NCBI RefSeq assembly: GCF_002591975.1
Contig: NZ_NVQE01000016.1
Span: 1-64,000 of the forward strand
DNA: 64,000 bases
Direction: 5' to 3'
DNA from: Mycobacterium neglectum
GTDB lineage: Bacteria; Actinomycetota; Actinomycetes; Mycobacteriales; Mycobacteriaceae
Each line of letters begins with the position of its first letter. Position 1 is the first letter of the stretch. The notes under the pieces were generated by a model. The model did not search any database and was not told the origin of the DNA. It worked only from the letters and a program-made list of their open reading frames with translations. A program made the position numbers and the translations under genes. Of the stretch, positions 1-7,669 are shown piece after piece.

Positions 1-1217
1 CCCGGTGCCCATCGCCAAGGAGGTTCCGCAGGCACCGCCGCGGGAGCCGGGGCTGCCGGCGCGGGTGGTGGTGCCTCGACATACACGGTCCGCGGCGGTG
101 CCTGCGGAACCTCCTGGGCGACGGGCACCGGGGGCTTGATGGTCTGCGCCGGCGGCGGAGGAGGCGCCTCGATCGGCTTCGCTTCAGGAGCGGGCGCTGG
201 TGCCGGTGCGGCGGGTGCGACCGTCGTGGGGACGAGGGCGTTCTGACCGGGGCTGGGCCGCTGGTCGGCCGTCGGGCGAATACTCACTGCCAACGAAATG
301 ACCAGCGCCACAACGCCGACCACGAAGATGGACGTCAGCGCACTGCCGACGAGCAGGAACGGCTTGCGCTCCCCCTCGGCCACTTGCAGGTCGGTCTGTG
401 GGTCGTAGTCATCAAGGGACGCACCATCGGCGCCGCCGGGCCTCATCTGTGTCTCGGCGTTGGCGAGGCCGGCGAGGACCGATCCTGCGGTGGTTCCGTC
501 GGGATCTTGCGAGTAGGCCAGTCCGACGGTGGACGACTCCATCGCCGGGGCGCTGGCGGCAGCCAGAGCAGCACCGCGAGCGAGCGCGAGTTCAGGTTCG
601 TCCGGCGCGCTGACCGGAAGGCTGACCAGATGCTGAAGGTGTTCCCTCACCGACGAGACATCGACACCCGAGCCGACGACGAACATGCCCTGCGGCGGAG
701 CGTCCTGCGCATCGACGGCGGCGGCCATCTCCGTCAGCACACCCATCGCGTCTGCGCTGTGCAGACTGCTGCTGAGCACCTTCACGACCGAACCGTCGTC
801 GGTCTGGACGACTGAGAGCGTGGCGGTGTCACGGTCAATGAACAACAGCGCGGTGGTGTCGTATCCGACCGCACGGCCGGCAGCCTGGGCCAACGCTGCA
901 GCGGCGTGGCTGGCGGACACCAGCATCACGTCGTCCAAACCCTTCGCCGCGAGGGCGTCACGCAATGCCGCGCCCTGGGTGTGGTCACTCCAGGTGACAC
1001 CGATCGCCTTGAGATGGTGGCCGCCCGTCGCGGCACTCTCCTGGGTCCCCAGCACTGCTTCAACCACCTGGTCGGCGGCCGCAGAGTTAGCTGACCCTTC
1101 GTTGGCGGCGACGTCGAACGAATCGTGGTCGACGGTTACCCCGTCGCCCTTCTCGCCCTCGACCAGCACCATGCGGACCGTCGTAGGTGTCGTCGATACA
1201 CCCAATACGATGTCCAC
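1..1217 (-). CDS. Mycobacterial membrane protein with proline-rich C-terminus (DUF7159-like), 3' end outside window
   Basis: The minus-strand frame opens with GTG at 1217 and stays open to the left edge, so the C-terminus is missing. A strong SD (GGAGG, seven bases upstream of the GTG) decides the start. The N-terminus reads MDIVLGVSTTPTTVRMVLVE and the first 270 or so residues look like a degenerate actin/Hsp70-like or regulatory fold with no catalytic motif I can name. One hydrophobic segment (about nt 365-290, FLLVGSALTSIFVVGVVALV) is followed by an Ala/Pro/Glu-rich tail, probably outside the membrane. A paralogue with the same plan lies at 27356-28483. I recall this family in mycobacteria as DUF7159, unverified. 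Function unknown. Confidence 0.75.
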   Translation of the reverse strand, partial: MDIVLGVSTTPTTVRMVLVEGEKGDGVTVDHDSFDVAANEGSANSAAADQVVEAVLGTQESAATGGHHLKAIGVTWSDHTQGAALRDALAAKGLDDVMLVSASHAAAALAQAAGRAVGYDTTALLFIDRDTATLSVVQTDDGSVVKVLSSSLHSADAMGVLTEMAAAVDAQDAPPQGMFVVGSGVDVSSVREHLQHLVSLPVSAPDEPELALARGAALAAASAPAMESSTVGLAYSQDPDGTTAGSVLAGLANAETQMRPGGADGASLDDYDPQTDLQVAEGERKPFLLVGSALTSIFVVGVVALVISLAVSIRPTADQRPSPGQNALVPTTVAPAAPAPAPAPEAKPIEAPPPPPAQTIKPPVPVAQEVPQAPPRTVYVEAPPPAPAAPAPAAVPAEPPWRWAP

Positions 1218-1465
1218 TTATTCCTCCAATAAGTTTGCTAATCCATCCGGTTCAGTGATGGGCCCCGCAATCCGCACGCGCCGACCACTAGTACTAAATC
1301 GACCTGATCTGCAGGTGCGTTACATGCCCCAAACGCATTTGCTGACGGCGATCGAGTCGTGGCCGGATCTATGGCAGCTCCGGCGCCCCGACGACGCCGG
1401 TACCTCGACCCTACTCGTGTCAACGGGCGACCGCGCCAGCCCGTTCAAAAGCTCGGAGGGAGATT

Positions 1466-2785
1466 TCAGTCCGGGATTCCGTCGGCAGTGTCTAGTCGCT
1501 GCTGCCCTGGGGTGCCGGGGCCGCCCGGAGCAGGTCGACGCCCGGGCTGGTGACCGTGCACGCCCTCGGCGTAGGCGGTCTCGGCATGCTGGGTGAAGTC
1601 GACGCCGGTCGTCTCGTCCTCTGGACTGACGCGGAAGCCGAGAACGCGATCGATGACCTTGGCCAGCGCGAACGAGACGGTGAATGCATAGAGACTGACC
1701 ACGAGGGCGGCCAGCGCCTGCTTGCCCAGTTGGGCGAGACCACCGCCGTAGAACAGGCCCGCGGGACCGGCCGTCATCACCTCGGCCGCGAGGAAGCCGA
1801 TCAACAGCACCCCGACCAGTCCGCCCACGTAGTGCACGCCGACCACGTCCAGTGAGTCGTCGTAGCCCCAACGGAACTTCAGCCCGACCGCGTAGGAGCA
1901 GATGACCCCCGCGGCCAGACCTACGACGATGGCGCCGAGGGTGTTGACCGTCCCGCACGACGGCGTGATTGCGACCAGGCCGGCGACCACACCCGACGCA
2001 GCACCGAACGTCGTCGGCTTACCGTCGCGGAACCGCTCGACGGTGATCCAGCCGAGCATGCCGAGGCAGCCGGCGACCAACGTATTGAGGAAGACCGCCG
2101 CTGCCATGCCGTTGGCGGCCAGTGCAGAGCCGGCGTTGAAGCCGAACCAGCCGAACCACAGCAGGCCCGCGCCGAGCAGAACGAAGGGCAGGTTGTGCGG
2201 GCGCATCGCATCCTTCTTGAACCCGATGCGCGGTCCGAGCACCAGTGCCAGCGCCAATGCCGATGCACCAGAGACGATTTCGACCACCAAGCCACCGGCG
2301 TAATCCAGCACTCCGAGATTCAACAGCCAGCCGTTCGGACCCCAAACCCAGTGCGCCACTACGGAATACACCGCGACGGTCCATAGTGGAACGAAGACCA
2401 TCCATGCCGAGAACCGTGCACGGTCCGCGATCGCTCCGCTGATGAGTGCGGCGGTGACAATCGCGAAGGTGAGTTGGAATGTGGCGTAGAGGAGTTCGGG
2501 CACCGACCCGCGGACGGTCGTCGGATCGATGCCGAGCATGCCGAAGTGTGAGAAGTCTCCGATGAGTCCGCCGCCGGCGTCCTCGGAAAACGCGACGGTG
2601 TAACCCATCAACAGCCAGGCCACCGTGCACGCCGGGATCGAGATGAAACACATCATGATCATGTTGAGTACACCGGTGGTACGGACCATGCCGCCGTAGA
2701 AGATGGCAAGACCCGGAGTCATCAGCAGGACCATCGCGGTGGCGGCCAGCAGCCATGCGGTGGCGGCGGGATCGATCTCGGGCAC
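1466..2785 (-). CDS. amt: Ammonium transporter (Amt/MEP/Rh family) with an atypical first twin-His position
   Basis: This 439-residue polytopic membrane protein takes up ammonium. It starts at GTG 2785 with AAGGAG upstream. Family signatures are clear: an N-terminal helix ending in FYGGMVR, the PHNLPFVLLGAG block, GWFGFNAGSA, TPSCG and DVVGVHYVGG, with about 11 membrane segments and a Pro/Gly-rich cytosolic tail. The second pore histidine is kept (VGVHYVGG), but the first is replaced by Glu: the motif reads DYAGGLVVEIVSG where E. coli AmtB has FAGGTVVHINAA (codon at 2279-2281, residue 169). Glu at this site is known from the yeast Mep1/Mep3 branch. No glnB follows, unlike many bacterial amt loci. 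Confidence 0.95.
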   Translation of the reverse strand: MPEIDPAATAWLLAATAMVLLMTPGLAIFYGGMVRTTGVLNMIMMCFISIPACTVAWLLMGYTVAFSEDAGGGLIGDFSHFGMLGIDPTTVRGSVPELLYATFQLTFAIVTAALISGAIADRARFSAWMVFVPLWTVAVYSVVAHWVWGPNGWLLNLGVLDYAGGLVVEIVSGASALALALVLGPRIGFKKDAMRPHNLPFVLLGAGLLWFGWFGFNAGSALAANGMAAAVFLNTLVAGCLGMLGWITVERFRDGKPTTFGAASGVVAGLVAITPSCGTVNTLGAIVVGLAAGVICSYAVGLKFRWGYDDSLDVVGVHYVGGLVGVLLIGFLAAEVMTAGPAGLFYGGGLAQLGKQALAALVVSLYAFTVSFALAKVIDRVLGFRVSPEDETTGVDFTQHAETAYAEGVHGHQPGRRPAPGGPGTPGQQRLDTADGIPD

Positions 2786-2897
2786 GTCAGCTCCTTCGGC
2801 AAAGTTCCGACGAGCATTTCGGCCCCACGTTTCAGCCGCGCGGCAACCGTGTTTCCGACATGTTTCGTGTTTCGGCGCAGTTACCGAAACCTCACGC

Positions 2898-3470
2898 TCA
2901 GCTGGACTTGATGAAGTTCTGATACGAGCGCGACGGCGTCGGGCCGCGCTGCCCCTGGTATTTGGAGCCGGCCTGCGAGCTGCCGTACGGGTGCTCGGCG
3001 GGACTGGTCAGCCGCAACAGGCAGAGCTGGCCGATCTTCATGCCCGGCCACAGGGTGATCGGCAGGTTCGCGACGTTGGACAGCTCCAGCGTGATGTGGC
3101 CGGTGAACCCTGGGTCGATGAAGCCGGCCGTGGAGTGGGTCAACAGTCCGAGACGGCCGAGCGAGCTCTTACCTTCGAGGCGTCCCGCGAGGTCGTTGGG
3201 CAGGGAGCAGCGCTCCAGCGTCGAGCCGAGGACGAACTCACCGGGATGGAGGACGAACGGCTCGCCCTCCTTGGGCTCGACCAGTGTCGTCAGTTCGTCC
3301 TGGCGTGTCGACGGGTCGATGTGGGTGTAGCGCGTGTTGTTGAACACCCGGAACAGGGCGTCCAGGCGGACGTCGACGCTCGACGGTTGGACGAGGCTTT
3401 CCTCGTACGGGTCGATGCCCAGCCGACCGGCGGCGATTTCGGACCTGATGTCACGATCGGAGAGCAGCAC
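2898..3470 (-). CDS. dcd: dCTP deaminase, bifunctional dCTP deaminase/dUTPase type
   Basis: This 190-residue enzyme supplies dUMP for thymidylate synthesis. The actinobacterial type converts dCTP directly to dUMP and also hydrolyses dUTP. The sequence has the trimeric dUTPase-fold motifs: [10 protein letters not shown] near the N-terminus, [14 protein letters not shown] (phosphate-binding loop) and the catalytic segment [19 protein letters not shown]. Length matches M. tuberculosis Dcd (Rv0321, 190 aa, recalled). The start is ATG 3470. It is divergent from the tRNA-Gly gene, which starts 57 bp away. This is the same neighbour arrangement I recall in M. tuberculosis, and it fixes the chromosomal context of the integration site. 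Confidence 0.96.
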   Translation of the reverse strand: MLLSDRDIRSEIAAGRLGIDPYEESLVQPSSVDVRLDALFRVFNNTRYTHIDPSTRQDELTTLVEPKEGEPFVLHPGEFVLGSTLERCSLPNDLAGRLEGKSSLGRLGLLTHSTAGFIDPGFTGHITLELSNVANLPITLWPGMKIGQLCLLRLTSPAEHPYGSSQAGSKYQGQRGPTPSRSYQNFIKSS

Positions 3471-3527
3471 GCGACGAGCGTAGCCGCTCGGGTGTTAGCC
3501 TTCGTGATCACTGGCGCAGCCAGACAA

Positions 3528-3601
3528 GCCGATGTAGTTCAATGGCAGAACATCAGCTTCCCAAGCTGAATACGCGGGTTCGATTCCCGTCATCGGCTCC
3601 A
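3528..3601 (+). tRNA. tRNA-Gly, anticodon CCC
   Basis: The 74-nt sequence folds as a standard cloverleaf. The acceptor stem GCCGATG (3528-3534) pairs with CATCGGC (3591-3597). The anticodon stem TCAGC/GCTGA encloses loop TTCCCAA, giving anticodon CCC. The T arm is CGGGT/TCGATTC/CCGTC, and the discriminator T is followed by an encoded CCA. Its 3' half doubles as the attachment site of the element downstream. The tRNA stays intact because the element supplies an identical 3' end. Confidence 0.95.
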
Positions 3602-3602
3602 G
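3555..3602 (+). repeat. Left attachment-site core, 48-bp direct repeat inside tRNA-Gly
   Basis: These 48 bases are identical to 16686-16733. The match starts with agcttcccaagctg in the anticodon arm and ends with ggctccag. The base before differs (c here, t at 16685), as does the base after (g here, a at 16734), so the length is exact. Because it lies within the intact tRNA it is the element-derived 3' end. Confidence 0.95.
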
Positions 3603-3606
3603 GTAG

Positions 3607-3623
3607 AGAGCAATTTCTGCTCT
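3607..3623. terminator. Short hairpin between tRNA-Gly and integrase 3' end
   Basis: AGAGCA (3607-3612) and TGCTCT (3618-3623) form a perfect 6-bp inverted repeat around a five-base loop. It lies between the plus-strand tRNA and the 3' end of the convergent integrase, so it could terminate either. There is no T-run, so the call is weak. Confidence 0.3.
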
Positions 3624-3636
3624 AGCGGAGTGGCGC

Positions 3637-3656
3637 CGGTCCCCTATCCGTCCCTT
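3637..3656 (+). promoter_or_regulatory. Candidate integrase arm-type motif, left end
   Basis: This stretch contains CGGTCCC and CCGTCCCTT (3648-3656). The same CCGTCCCTT occurs just inside the right end at 16523-16531, followed by CGGTCCCTT at 16534-16542. Repeats shared by the two ends of a tyrosine-integrase element and lying outside the att core are often integrase arm or accessory sites. That role is inferred from position only. Confidence 0.3.
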
Positions 3657-3678
3657 GTGAAGGTCCGTTAGCCCCCGC

Positions 3679-5040
3679 CTAGCTCGGGAACGCGATGACA
3701 TTGCCGCCGTAGCTCGGCGTCGGCCCGGTCGCCAACGCGCCCAGCGCGGCCATCTCGTCGGCGTAGTCGGCTTTCTTGTAGACGTGGGTGTAAATCTCCT
3801 CGGTCGTCGTCGCGCTCGCATGTCCCATCCACTCGGCTACCTGGCGGACGGGGATGCCGATGCTCCCGCACAACGAGGCGTACGAGTGGCGCAGGCTGTG
3901 GAAGCGGAACCCAGGCGGCAGCATCGACCCGCCCGCTAGCCGATTGGCTCGGAGCACAGCGGGGCGGTAGACCGTCTTGTAGAAGCTCTGGTGCCGTAGC
4001 GGCTTCGCCCAGTCGGGTTTCAACTGCGCTTCGGCCTCCGCGACCGAGAGCGCGGCGCGGGCTTCGGCGTGTCGGGCGGTGCGCGCCCGGTTGGCGGCCT
4101 TCCGCGCTTCCGGCGTCGTCTCCGCTTTCCGCGCACCCTTCGGCCCGGTTGGCTGCGTCGGCGGGGACTTGACCGTGAACGCCGGGAACAGCGGTGCATC
4201 CGGCTCCAATCGGCGCGGGTGCTTCTTCAGGTACTCGCGCAAGCGGTCGGTTGCCGGCTCCGTCAGTGGTACCTGCCGCTCGCTGGTGGCGGTTTTTGTT
4301 GGGCCGTACTGCTCTTCGCCCTTCGCAAACTTGACCGTCCGCGAAACATCCAACGTCGCGTGCTGATTCGGCGGTAGCTCTACGTCTGCGATCTGCAGCC
4401 CGCCGAGTTCCGCCGCCCGTAACCCGCTCCAGGCCGCAAGGTGCACCAACACGTTGTAGGGCCAAGGTGTAGCCGCCTCCAACGCGGCTACCTGGTCGGG
4501 GTTGAGGAACTGCGTCTTCGCAACAACTCCCACCTTCCCGCCGCTGGTCCCGCGTTCCGCAGGGAGCTTCACATGCTCGGCGGGGTTCTTGGCCAGCCGG
4601 CCATCTACTTCCGCCTGCTCCAACACCATTCGCACCGTGAAGAACGCGTGCCGGACGGTGGACGGCTTCTTGCCTGCGATGGTGAGCCGGTTGACCCAGT
4701 CCTGTATGTACTCGCGGGTGATCTTGTTCAGCGGGTAACCGCCGAACACAGCGTCAATGCCCAACGTTCTACCGTCGCCGCGACGGGTTGCGGCCGGGGC
4801 GAGCGCGGAGCGGTGGTTGACTAGGTTCTCCTTGTGCGAAGCCAGCCAAATTGCCGCTGCGTCGCGGAATAGCATCTTGCCCTTGCGGGGGTCGAAGTCA
4901 TTGCCCGCCGCGATAGCCGCCTTGGCCTTGTCCTCGTAGGCTTCTGCGGCCTTCTTGGTCTGAAACGGGCTGTGGCTACGCTGCTTACCGTCTGGACCGT
5001 GCCAACGGGCAACCCAAACTCCGCGCTTCTTCTGCGCCAT
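3679..5040 (-). CDS. int: Tyrosine-type site-specific integrase
   Basis: This 453-residue recombinase would integrate and excise the element at tRNA-Gly. The N-terminal part (about 1-60) looks like an arm-binding AP2-like domain (WVARWHGPDGKQRSHSPFQT), followed by a SAM-like core-binding domain (about 60-190). The catalytic domain shows the conserved Arg in SGLRAAEL, the HxxR box in HSLRHSYAS, the second His in WMGHASA and the nucleophile Tyr in EEIYTHVY. A charged insertion of about 60 residues separates the Arg box from HxxR. The start is ATG 5040, with AAGGAGG eight bases upstream. It overlaps the stop of a 30-codon ORF as TAATG, which suggests coupled translation. The 3' end points at attL. 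Confidence 0.96.
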   Translation of the reverse strand: MAQKKRGVWVARWHGPDGKQRSHSPFQTKKAAEAYEDKAKAAIAAGNDFDPRKGKMLFRDAAAIWLASHKENLVNHRSALAPAATRRGDGRTLGIDAVFGGYPLNKITREYIQDWVNRLTIAGKKPSTVRHAFFTVRMVLEQAEVDGRLAKNPAEHVKLPAERGTSGGKVGVVAKTQFLNPDQVAALEAATPWPYNVLVHLAAWSGLRAAELGGLQIADVELPPNQHATLDVSRTVKFAKGEEQYGPTKTATSERQVPLTEPATDRLREYLKKHPRRLEPDAPLFPAFTVKSPPTQPTGPKGARKAETTPEARKAANRARTARHAEARAALSVAEAEAQLKPDWAKPLRHQSFYKTVYRPAVLRANRLAGGSMLPPGFRFHSLRHSYASLCGSIGIPVRQVAEWMGHASATTTEEIYTHVYKKADYADEMAALGALATGPTPSYGGNVIAFPS

Positions 5041-5132
5041 TATGTTGTCCTCCTTGGTGTTTCGGAATCGCGATCTCGCTGCGCGGCTAGCGTAAGCGCA
5101 ACCGCGCCAACACCTTTCGTGTACACCTTCAT
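5040..5132 (-). CDS. 30-residue coupled small peptide upstream of integrase
   Basis: An ATG at 5132 overlaps the preceding stop as ATGA and has GGAGG (5140-5144) seven bases upstream. The frame runs 30 codons (begins MKVYTKGVGAVALTL) and its TAA overlaps the integrase ATG as TAATG. The overlaps on both sides and the good SD support real translation, either as a functional peptide or as a coupling device setting integrase synthesis. The sequence is basic with a short hydrophobic centre, and I recognise no family. Confidence 0.5.
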   Translation of the reverse strand: MKVYTKGVGAVALTLAAQRDRDSETPRRTT

Positions 5133-5443
5133 GCGTCGTCCTCCACGTCCCGCCAACTGTGGCGGTTAATCACGGCGCTCATGTTGCTCTGGCTTACGCC
5201 GAAGATGTACGCAAGGTCGCCAACTCCAAACCGGCCCGCCGCGTGCATAGCCCGTGCCTCGCGCACGTCGTTGGCGTCCAGCTTCGCTCGCCGGTCGGGC
5301 TGTTGTGCGGGTGTGGGTTCCGGCCCGTCGGCGTGGTCGTCCGTGGGCTGCTGGGGCGGGGGCGCGCCGTTGCGCCGTGGGGCAGGCGGCACGACGTAGC
5401 GGTGCCCCTCCGGTGTGCGCTTCACGAGTGGTCGTGGGCTCAT
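5129..5443 (-). CDS. Small helix-turn-helix DNA-binding protein
   Basis: This 104-residue protein has a Pro/Gln-rich, probably disordered N-terminal half and a C-terminal helix-turn-helix (about residues 55-100): LDANDVREARAMHAAGRFGV then DLAYIFGVSQSNMSAVINRH. The last part resembles recombinase/Rep-associated HTH modules found in actinobacterial phages. The ATG at 5443 overlaps the preceding stop as ATGA and has GGAG seven bases upstream. It sits in a coupled gene string between the serine recombinase and the integrase, so a role in regulating integration or excision is plausible. The exact role is unknown. Confidence 0.7.
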   Translation of the reverse strand: MSPRPLVKRTPEGHRYVVPPAPRRNGAPPPQQPTDDHADGPEPTPAQQPDRRAKLDANDVREARAMHAAGRFGVGDLAYIFGVSQSNMSAVINRHSWRDVEDDA

Positions 5444-5646
5444 GCTTGCTCCACCTCGTCCGCGCGGTAGTAGGCCACGTGGTGCGGGTAGTGGTCCCGC
5501 TCGCCGCAGAAGCGCACGACGTAGACCGGGGTGCCGTCGTCGCCGGTGATGTCCCGCTCCACCGTGCCTACCTGGCCGGTGAAGTCCTCGTTGGGTAGCA
5601 GCACCCGCACGCGGGTACCGGGGCGGTAGTCGCTGGGCTGTGTCAC
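5440..5646 (-). CDS. Small hypothetical protein, SH3/KOW-like
   Basis: A 68-residue frame starts at GTG 5646, which overlaps the serine recombinase stop as GTGA and has AAAGGGG upstream. A longer frame to 5706 exists but lacks this coupling. The protein is a single beta-rich domain: GTRVRVLLPNEDFTGQVGTV, then VYVVRFCGERDHYPHHV, reminiscent of small KOW/SH3-like barrels. No catalytic motif is visible. It is kept in frame within a tightly packed operon, so I judge it real, but I cannot assign a function. Confidence 0.65.
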   Translation of the reverse strand: MTQPSDYRPGTRVRVLLPNEDFTGQVGTVERDITGDDGTPVYVVRFCGERDHYPHHVAYYRADEVEQA

Positions 5647-6299
5647 GCGGCTGCCCCTTTCTTGTTGGCGCGCTTGAGAACGTCGCTGACGGTCGTGGGG
5701 TACCACTTCGCCCCGCCGCCAGGAGTCGGCACACCGCGCTCGGTGAGCCGCTGGGCGATCTTGTTGGGGCTCAGCCCGTCCCGTGTGCTCATGCGCACGA
5801 TGCGCTTCGCCAAAGCCGGGTCTACCTGTGGTGGCCGGCCCAATCGCTTGCCCGCCTTACGCGCCTTAGCCAGACCCTCCCGCGTCCGCTCGCTGATCTT
5901 GCGGCGTTCCTCGGCGGCGACGGCGTTGCGAACGTCGGCGGTAAGCCGCTGGGCCGGGTCGCCGCTATCCGCGCCGTCGCAGTCCATGAGCCGCCACGCG
6001 TGGCGTTGGGCGCGCTCGAACAGGCTCGCGTGGTCGAGTTGGCTTCGTGTCGCCCGGTCGAGTGCACGAACAAGCAGCGCGTCGGCCACGCCCATCTCGA
6101 TGGCCACTATGGCGACCTCCCTGCCGTACATTCGCGTCGAATCCCCGCCGCTTACAACATCGCTCGTCACCGTAAGCAGTTCGTATCCCCGTGCCTCGCA
6201 GAACTGGCGCAGCGAATCATGTTGCGCTCCAAGCCCATAGCCGTTCTTGCCTTGGTCCTTCGTGCTGACTCGTATGTAGCCGATCACCCTTAACGTCAT
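5643..6299 (-). CDS. Serine recombinase (resolvase/invertase family)
   Basis: The ATG at 6299 has GGAGG five bases upstream and gives 218 residues; a longer frame to 6383 is less likely. The catalytic Ser lies in IGYIRVSTKDQ, with the supporting Arg cluster in RALDRATRSQ. The helix linking to the DNA-binding part is ERRKISERTREGLAKARKAG. A C-terminal helix-turn-helix covers GLSPNKIAQRLTERGVPTPG. Size fits a small resolvase or invertase, not a large serine integrase. With a tyrosine integrase already present, possible roles are resolving replication multimers or inverting a segment. No inversion sites were identified. It is coupled to the next small gene by GTGA. Confidence 0.88.
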   Translation of the reverse strand: MTLRVIGYIRVSTKDQGKNGYGLGAQHDSLRQFCEARGYELLTVTSDVVSGGDSTRMYGREVAIVAIEMGVADALLVRALDRATRSQLDHASLFERAQRHAWRLMDCDGADSGDPAQRLTADVRNAVAAEERRKISERTREGLAKARKAGKRLGRPPQVDPALAKRIVRMSTRDGLSPNKIAQRLTERGVPTPGGGAKWYPTTVSDVLKRANKKGAAA

Positions 6300-6379
6300 C
6301 CGCCCTCCTATAGCCGTAACGGTCGAATCGCTCGATTCGGCTTTAAGGCTACGCCAGCAGCACACGCGCGTCTGCCCTC

Positions 6380-7066
6380 TCACCTGCGCTTACGCCGCAT
6401 TTGGCTAACTCCTGCAGCTCGGTTCGCTGCGGCCGCGTCGGCGGCTGCAGCCTCTGCTGTGGTTAGCGCACGCGTAGGGCGTGCCGGTGCGGGTTCGGCC
6501 CACTCGGGCGGGGTAGAGCGGTCGGCACGCTCTCCGGTGGAGCTAGCGGGCCGCTCGTGTGCGTCCTCCACGACCTCGGCGTCCACGATGTCGTCGGACG
6601 CGGGCAGGGCGCGCTGAGGGGCCTGGGCCGGGGCGAACTCCCCGCGCTTCATGGCTTCGTGCTGTGCCTTCGTGATCTGCGCAACATCGCCGAGCAGTTC
6701 CTCCCACGGCTCCTGCTTGACCTCAACGGCTAGCTCGGTTTTCGCCGCCATCCCAGCGCGGTCGAGTGCGTCGCGGATCGCCCGCAGTGCAACGTTGTCG
6801 TCAACGCCTCCGTCTAGCGCGAAGCCAAGTAGCCGCTGAACCAGCGAGTCGGCGGCTTGCTGTAACCGCCGTTGCGCCTTGGCTTTTACTTGCGGAGCGT
6901 TCCCGCCGTGGTGGTAGCACACATTGCCACCGAGCATCGCCGGTCGTTTACACGGCTCGCCGGTGCGAGTGCTTCGCGCAGTACACCGCGTCCCGCCCGA
7001 CTTGAAATCAGTGCTCACCTCTCGGGCGTCCCTCGATAGGTTACGAGTGCTATCGGTTTCATTCAT
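6380..7066 (-). CDS. HGG-motif Cys/His protein, phage/plasmid type
   Basis: This 228-residue protein carries the block CTARSTRTGEPCKRPAMLGG followed by NVCYHHGGNAPQVKAKAQRR (about residues 28-68). This Cys/His-containing HGG signature recurs in actinobacterial phages and integrative elements, often beside small terminase or DNA-binding genes. A helical middle follows, then a low-complexity Ala/Pro tail ending in RRKRR. The cysteines and histidines could bind a metal. The start is ATG 7066 with GGAG 11 bases upstream. Function is unknown: a role in DNA binding or packaging is possible, but the resemblance to small terminases is not strong enough to assign one. Confidence 0.7.
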   Translation of the reverse strand: MNETDSTRNLSRDAREVSTDFKSGGTRCTARSTRTGEPCKRPAMLGGNVCYHHGGNAPQVKAKAQRRLQQAADSLVQRLLGFALDGGVDDNVALRAIRDALDRAGMAAKTELAVEVKQEPWEELLGDVAQITKAQHEAMKRGEFAPAQAPQRALPASDDIVDAEVVEDAHERPASSTGERADRSTPPEWAEPAPARPTRALTTAEAAAADAAAANRAAGVSQMRRKRR

Positions 7067-7083
7067 AGGTCATCGTTCTCCAT

Positions 7084-7206
7084 TCATCGTTCGCCGGGTC
7101 TCGTCCAGTCCTCGGGCCAAGGCGGGCGTCTTGGGTTTCGTCGCGGCCGCGTGGGATGGCCACGGCGAGTGCGCTTCTGGGGTCGCAACCAATACGGCGG
7201 CTCCAT
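7084..7206 (-). CDS. Possible 40-residue basic, Pro/Arg-rich peptide
   Basis: An ATG at 7206, 14 bases after the preceding stop, opens a 40-codon frame that ends at 7084, 17 bases before the HGG-protein start. The product is rich in Arg, Pro and Trp (starts MEPPYWLRPQKRTRRG). No SD is evident upstream of this ATG, so the gene is uncertain. It fills a gap that would otherwise be 154 bases long in a densely coded operon. Confidence 0.3.
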   Translation of the reverse strand: MEPPYWLRPQKRTRRGHPTRPRRNPRRPPWPEDWTRPGER

Positions 7207-7220
7207 GACGGTGAATACGT

Positions 7221-7421
7221 TCATTGGGTCATCCGTAGCTCTTCCAGCTGGGTCACAATTTGGCCCAGCTTCTTGTCAATCCCGCCCAGAGCCGCGCAGA
7301 TACCAATGAGCGCAAGTGTTCTCACAGTGTCGTTATTTTCGCCCATCGGGTCACGAAGCTCGCTAAGTGCCTCTTGTGCCAACTCATCGGACAAGCTTTG
7401 CTCATCCCACTTCGTCCTCAT
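7221..7421 (-). CDS. 66-residue helical small protein
   Basis: The ATG at 7421 has AGGAG ten bases upstream. The protein (starts MRTKWDEQSLSDELAQEAL) is predicted to be mostly helical, with a hydrophobic stretch VRTLALIGICAALGGIDKKL and a C-terminal helix IVTQLEELRM that could form a coiled coil. A much longer frame reaching 7691 exists, but its N-terminal part crosses the iteron cluster and is Arg-rich out-of-frame-like sequence, so I chose the internal start. It lies directly downstream of the iterons. Function unknown. Confidence 0.5.
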   Translation of the reverse strand: MRTKWDEQSLSDELAQEALSELRDPMGENNDTVRTLALIGICAALGGIDKKLGQIVTQLEELRMTQ

Positions 7422-7497
7422 TTTCTCAATTCTCCTGTTTCTCTTCGTGGTTCGCGGTCGGTCACCGCGACGTCTGTGTAACCCGCCCTCGGGCTTC

Positions 7498-7657
7498 AGA
7501 GGGGTAAGAGGGGTACGAATTACCCCTCTGCCCCGCGAAACTCGCCGCCTCGCGCGTTTAACGCGAATGATCATTTGTGTGTGACCAGGGGTTTTAGATT
7601 TTCGGTTTTCACGCCCCCGCGCCGCAGAGGGGTACGCACGTACCCCTCTACCCCTCT
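7498..7657. repeat. Mirrored six-copy 9-bp iteron cluster, candidate element replication origin
   Basis: The 9-mer AGAGGGGTA occurs at 7498-7506, 7507-7515 and 7626-7634. Its reverse complement TACCCCTCT occurs at 7521-7529, 7641-7649 and 7649-7657. The left group is two direct plus one inverted copy; the right group is one direct plus two inverted, so the groups are mirror images. The 96-bp spacer holds a CGCGTTTAACGCG near-palindrome (7553-7565), a TGATCA site and a locally T-rich stretch (about 7590-7612). It lies immediately 3' of the replication-protein gene. Iterons flanking AT-richer DNA beside a replicase fit an origin; regulatory sites are the alternative. Confidence 0.6.
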
Positions 7658-7669
7658 GAACGTGTCCGC

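Noticed and set aside
384..1596. Plus-strand frames of 143 and 303 codons at the left end
   Set aside because: They are antisense to the partial membrane protein gene, which has a good SD and a recognisable paralogue in the window.
6380..7066. Small terminase subunit for the HGG-motif protein
   Set aside because: The Cys/His HGG block occurs beside terminases in phages but is not itself diagnostic, and no large subunit is present.
7498..7657. CRISPR-like repeats
   Set aside because: The 9-bp words are too short, occur in both orientations and have no regular spacers; no cas genes are near. Iterons fit better.
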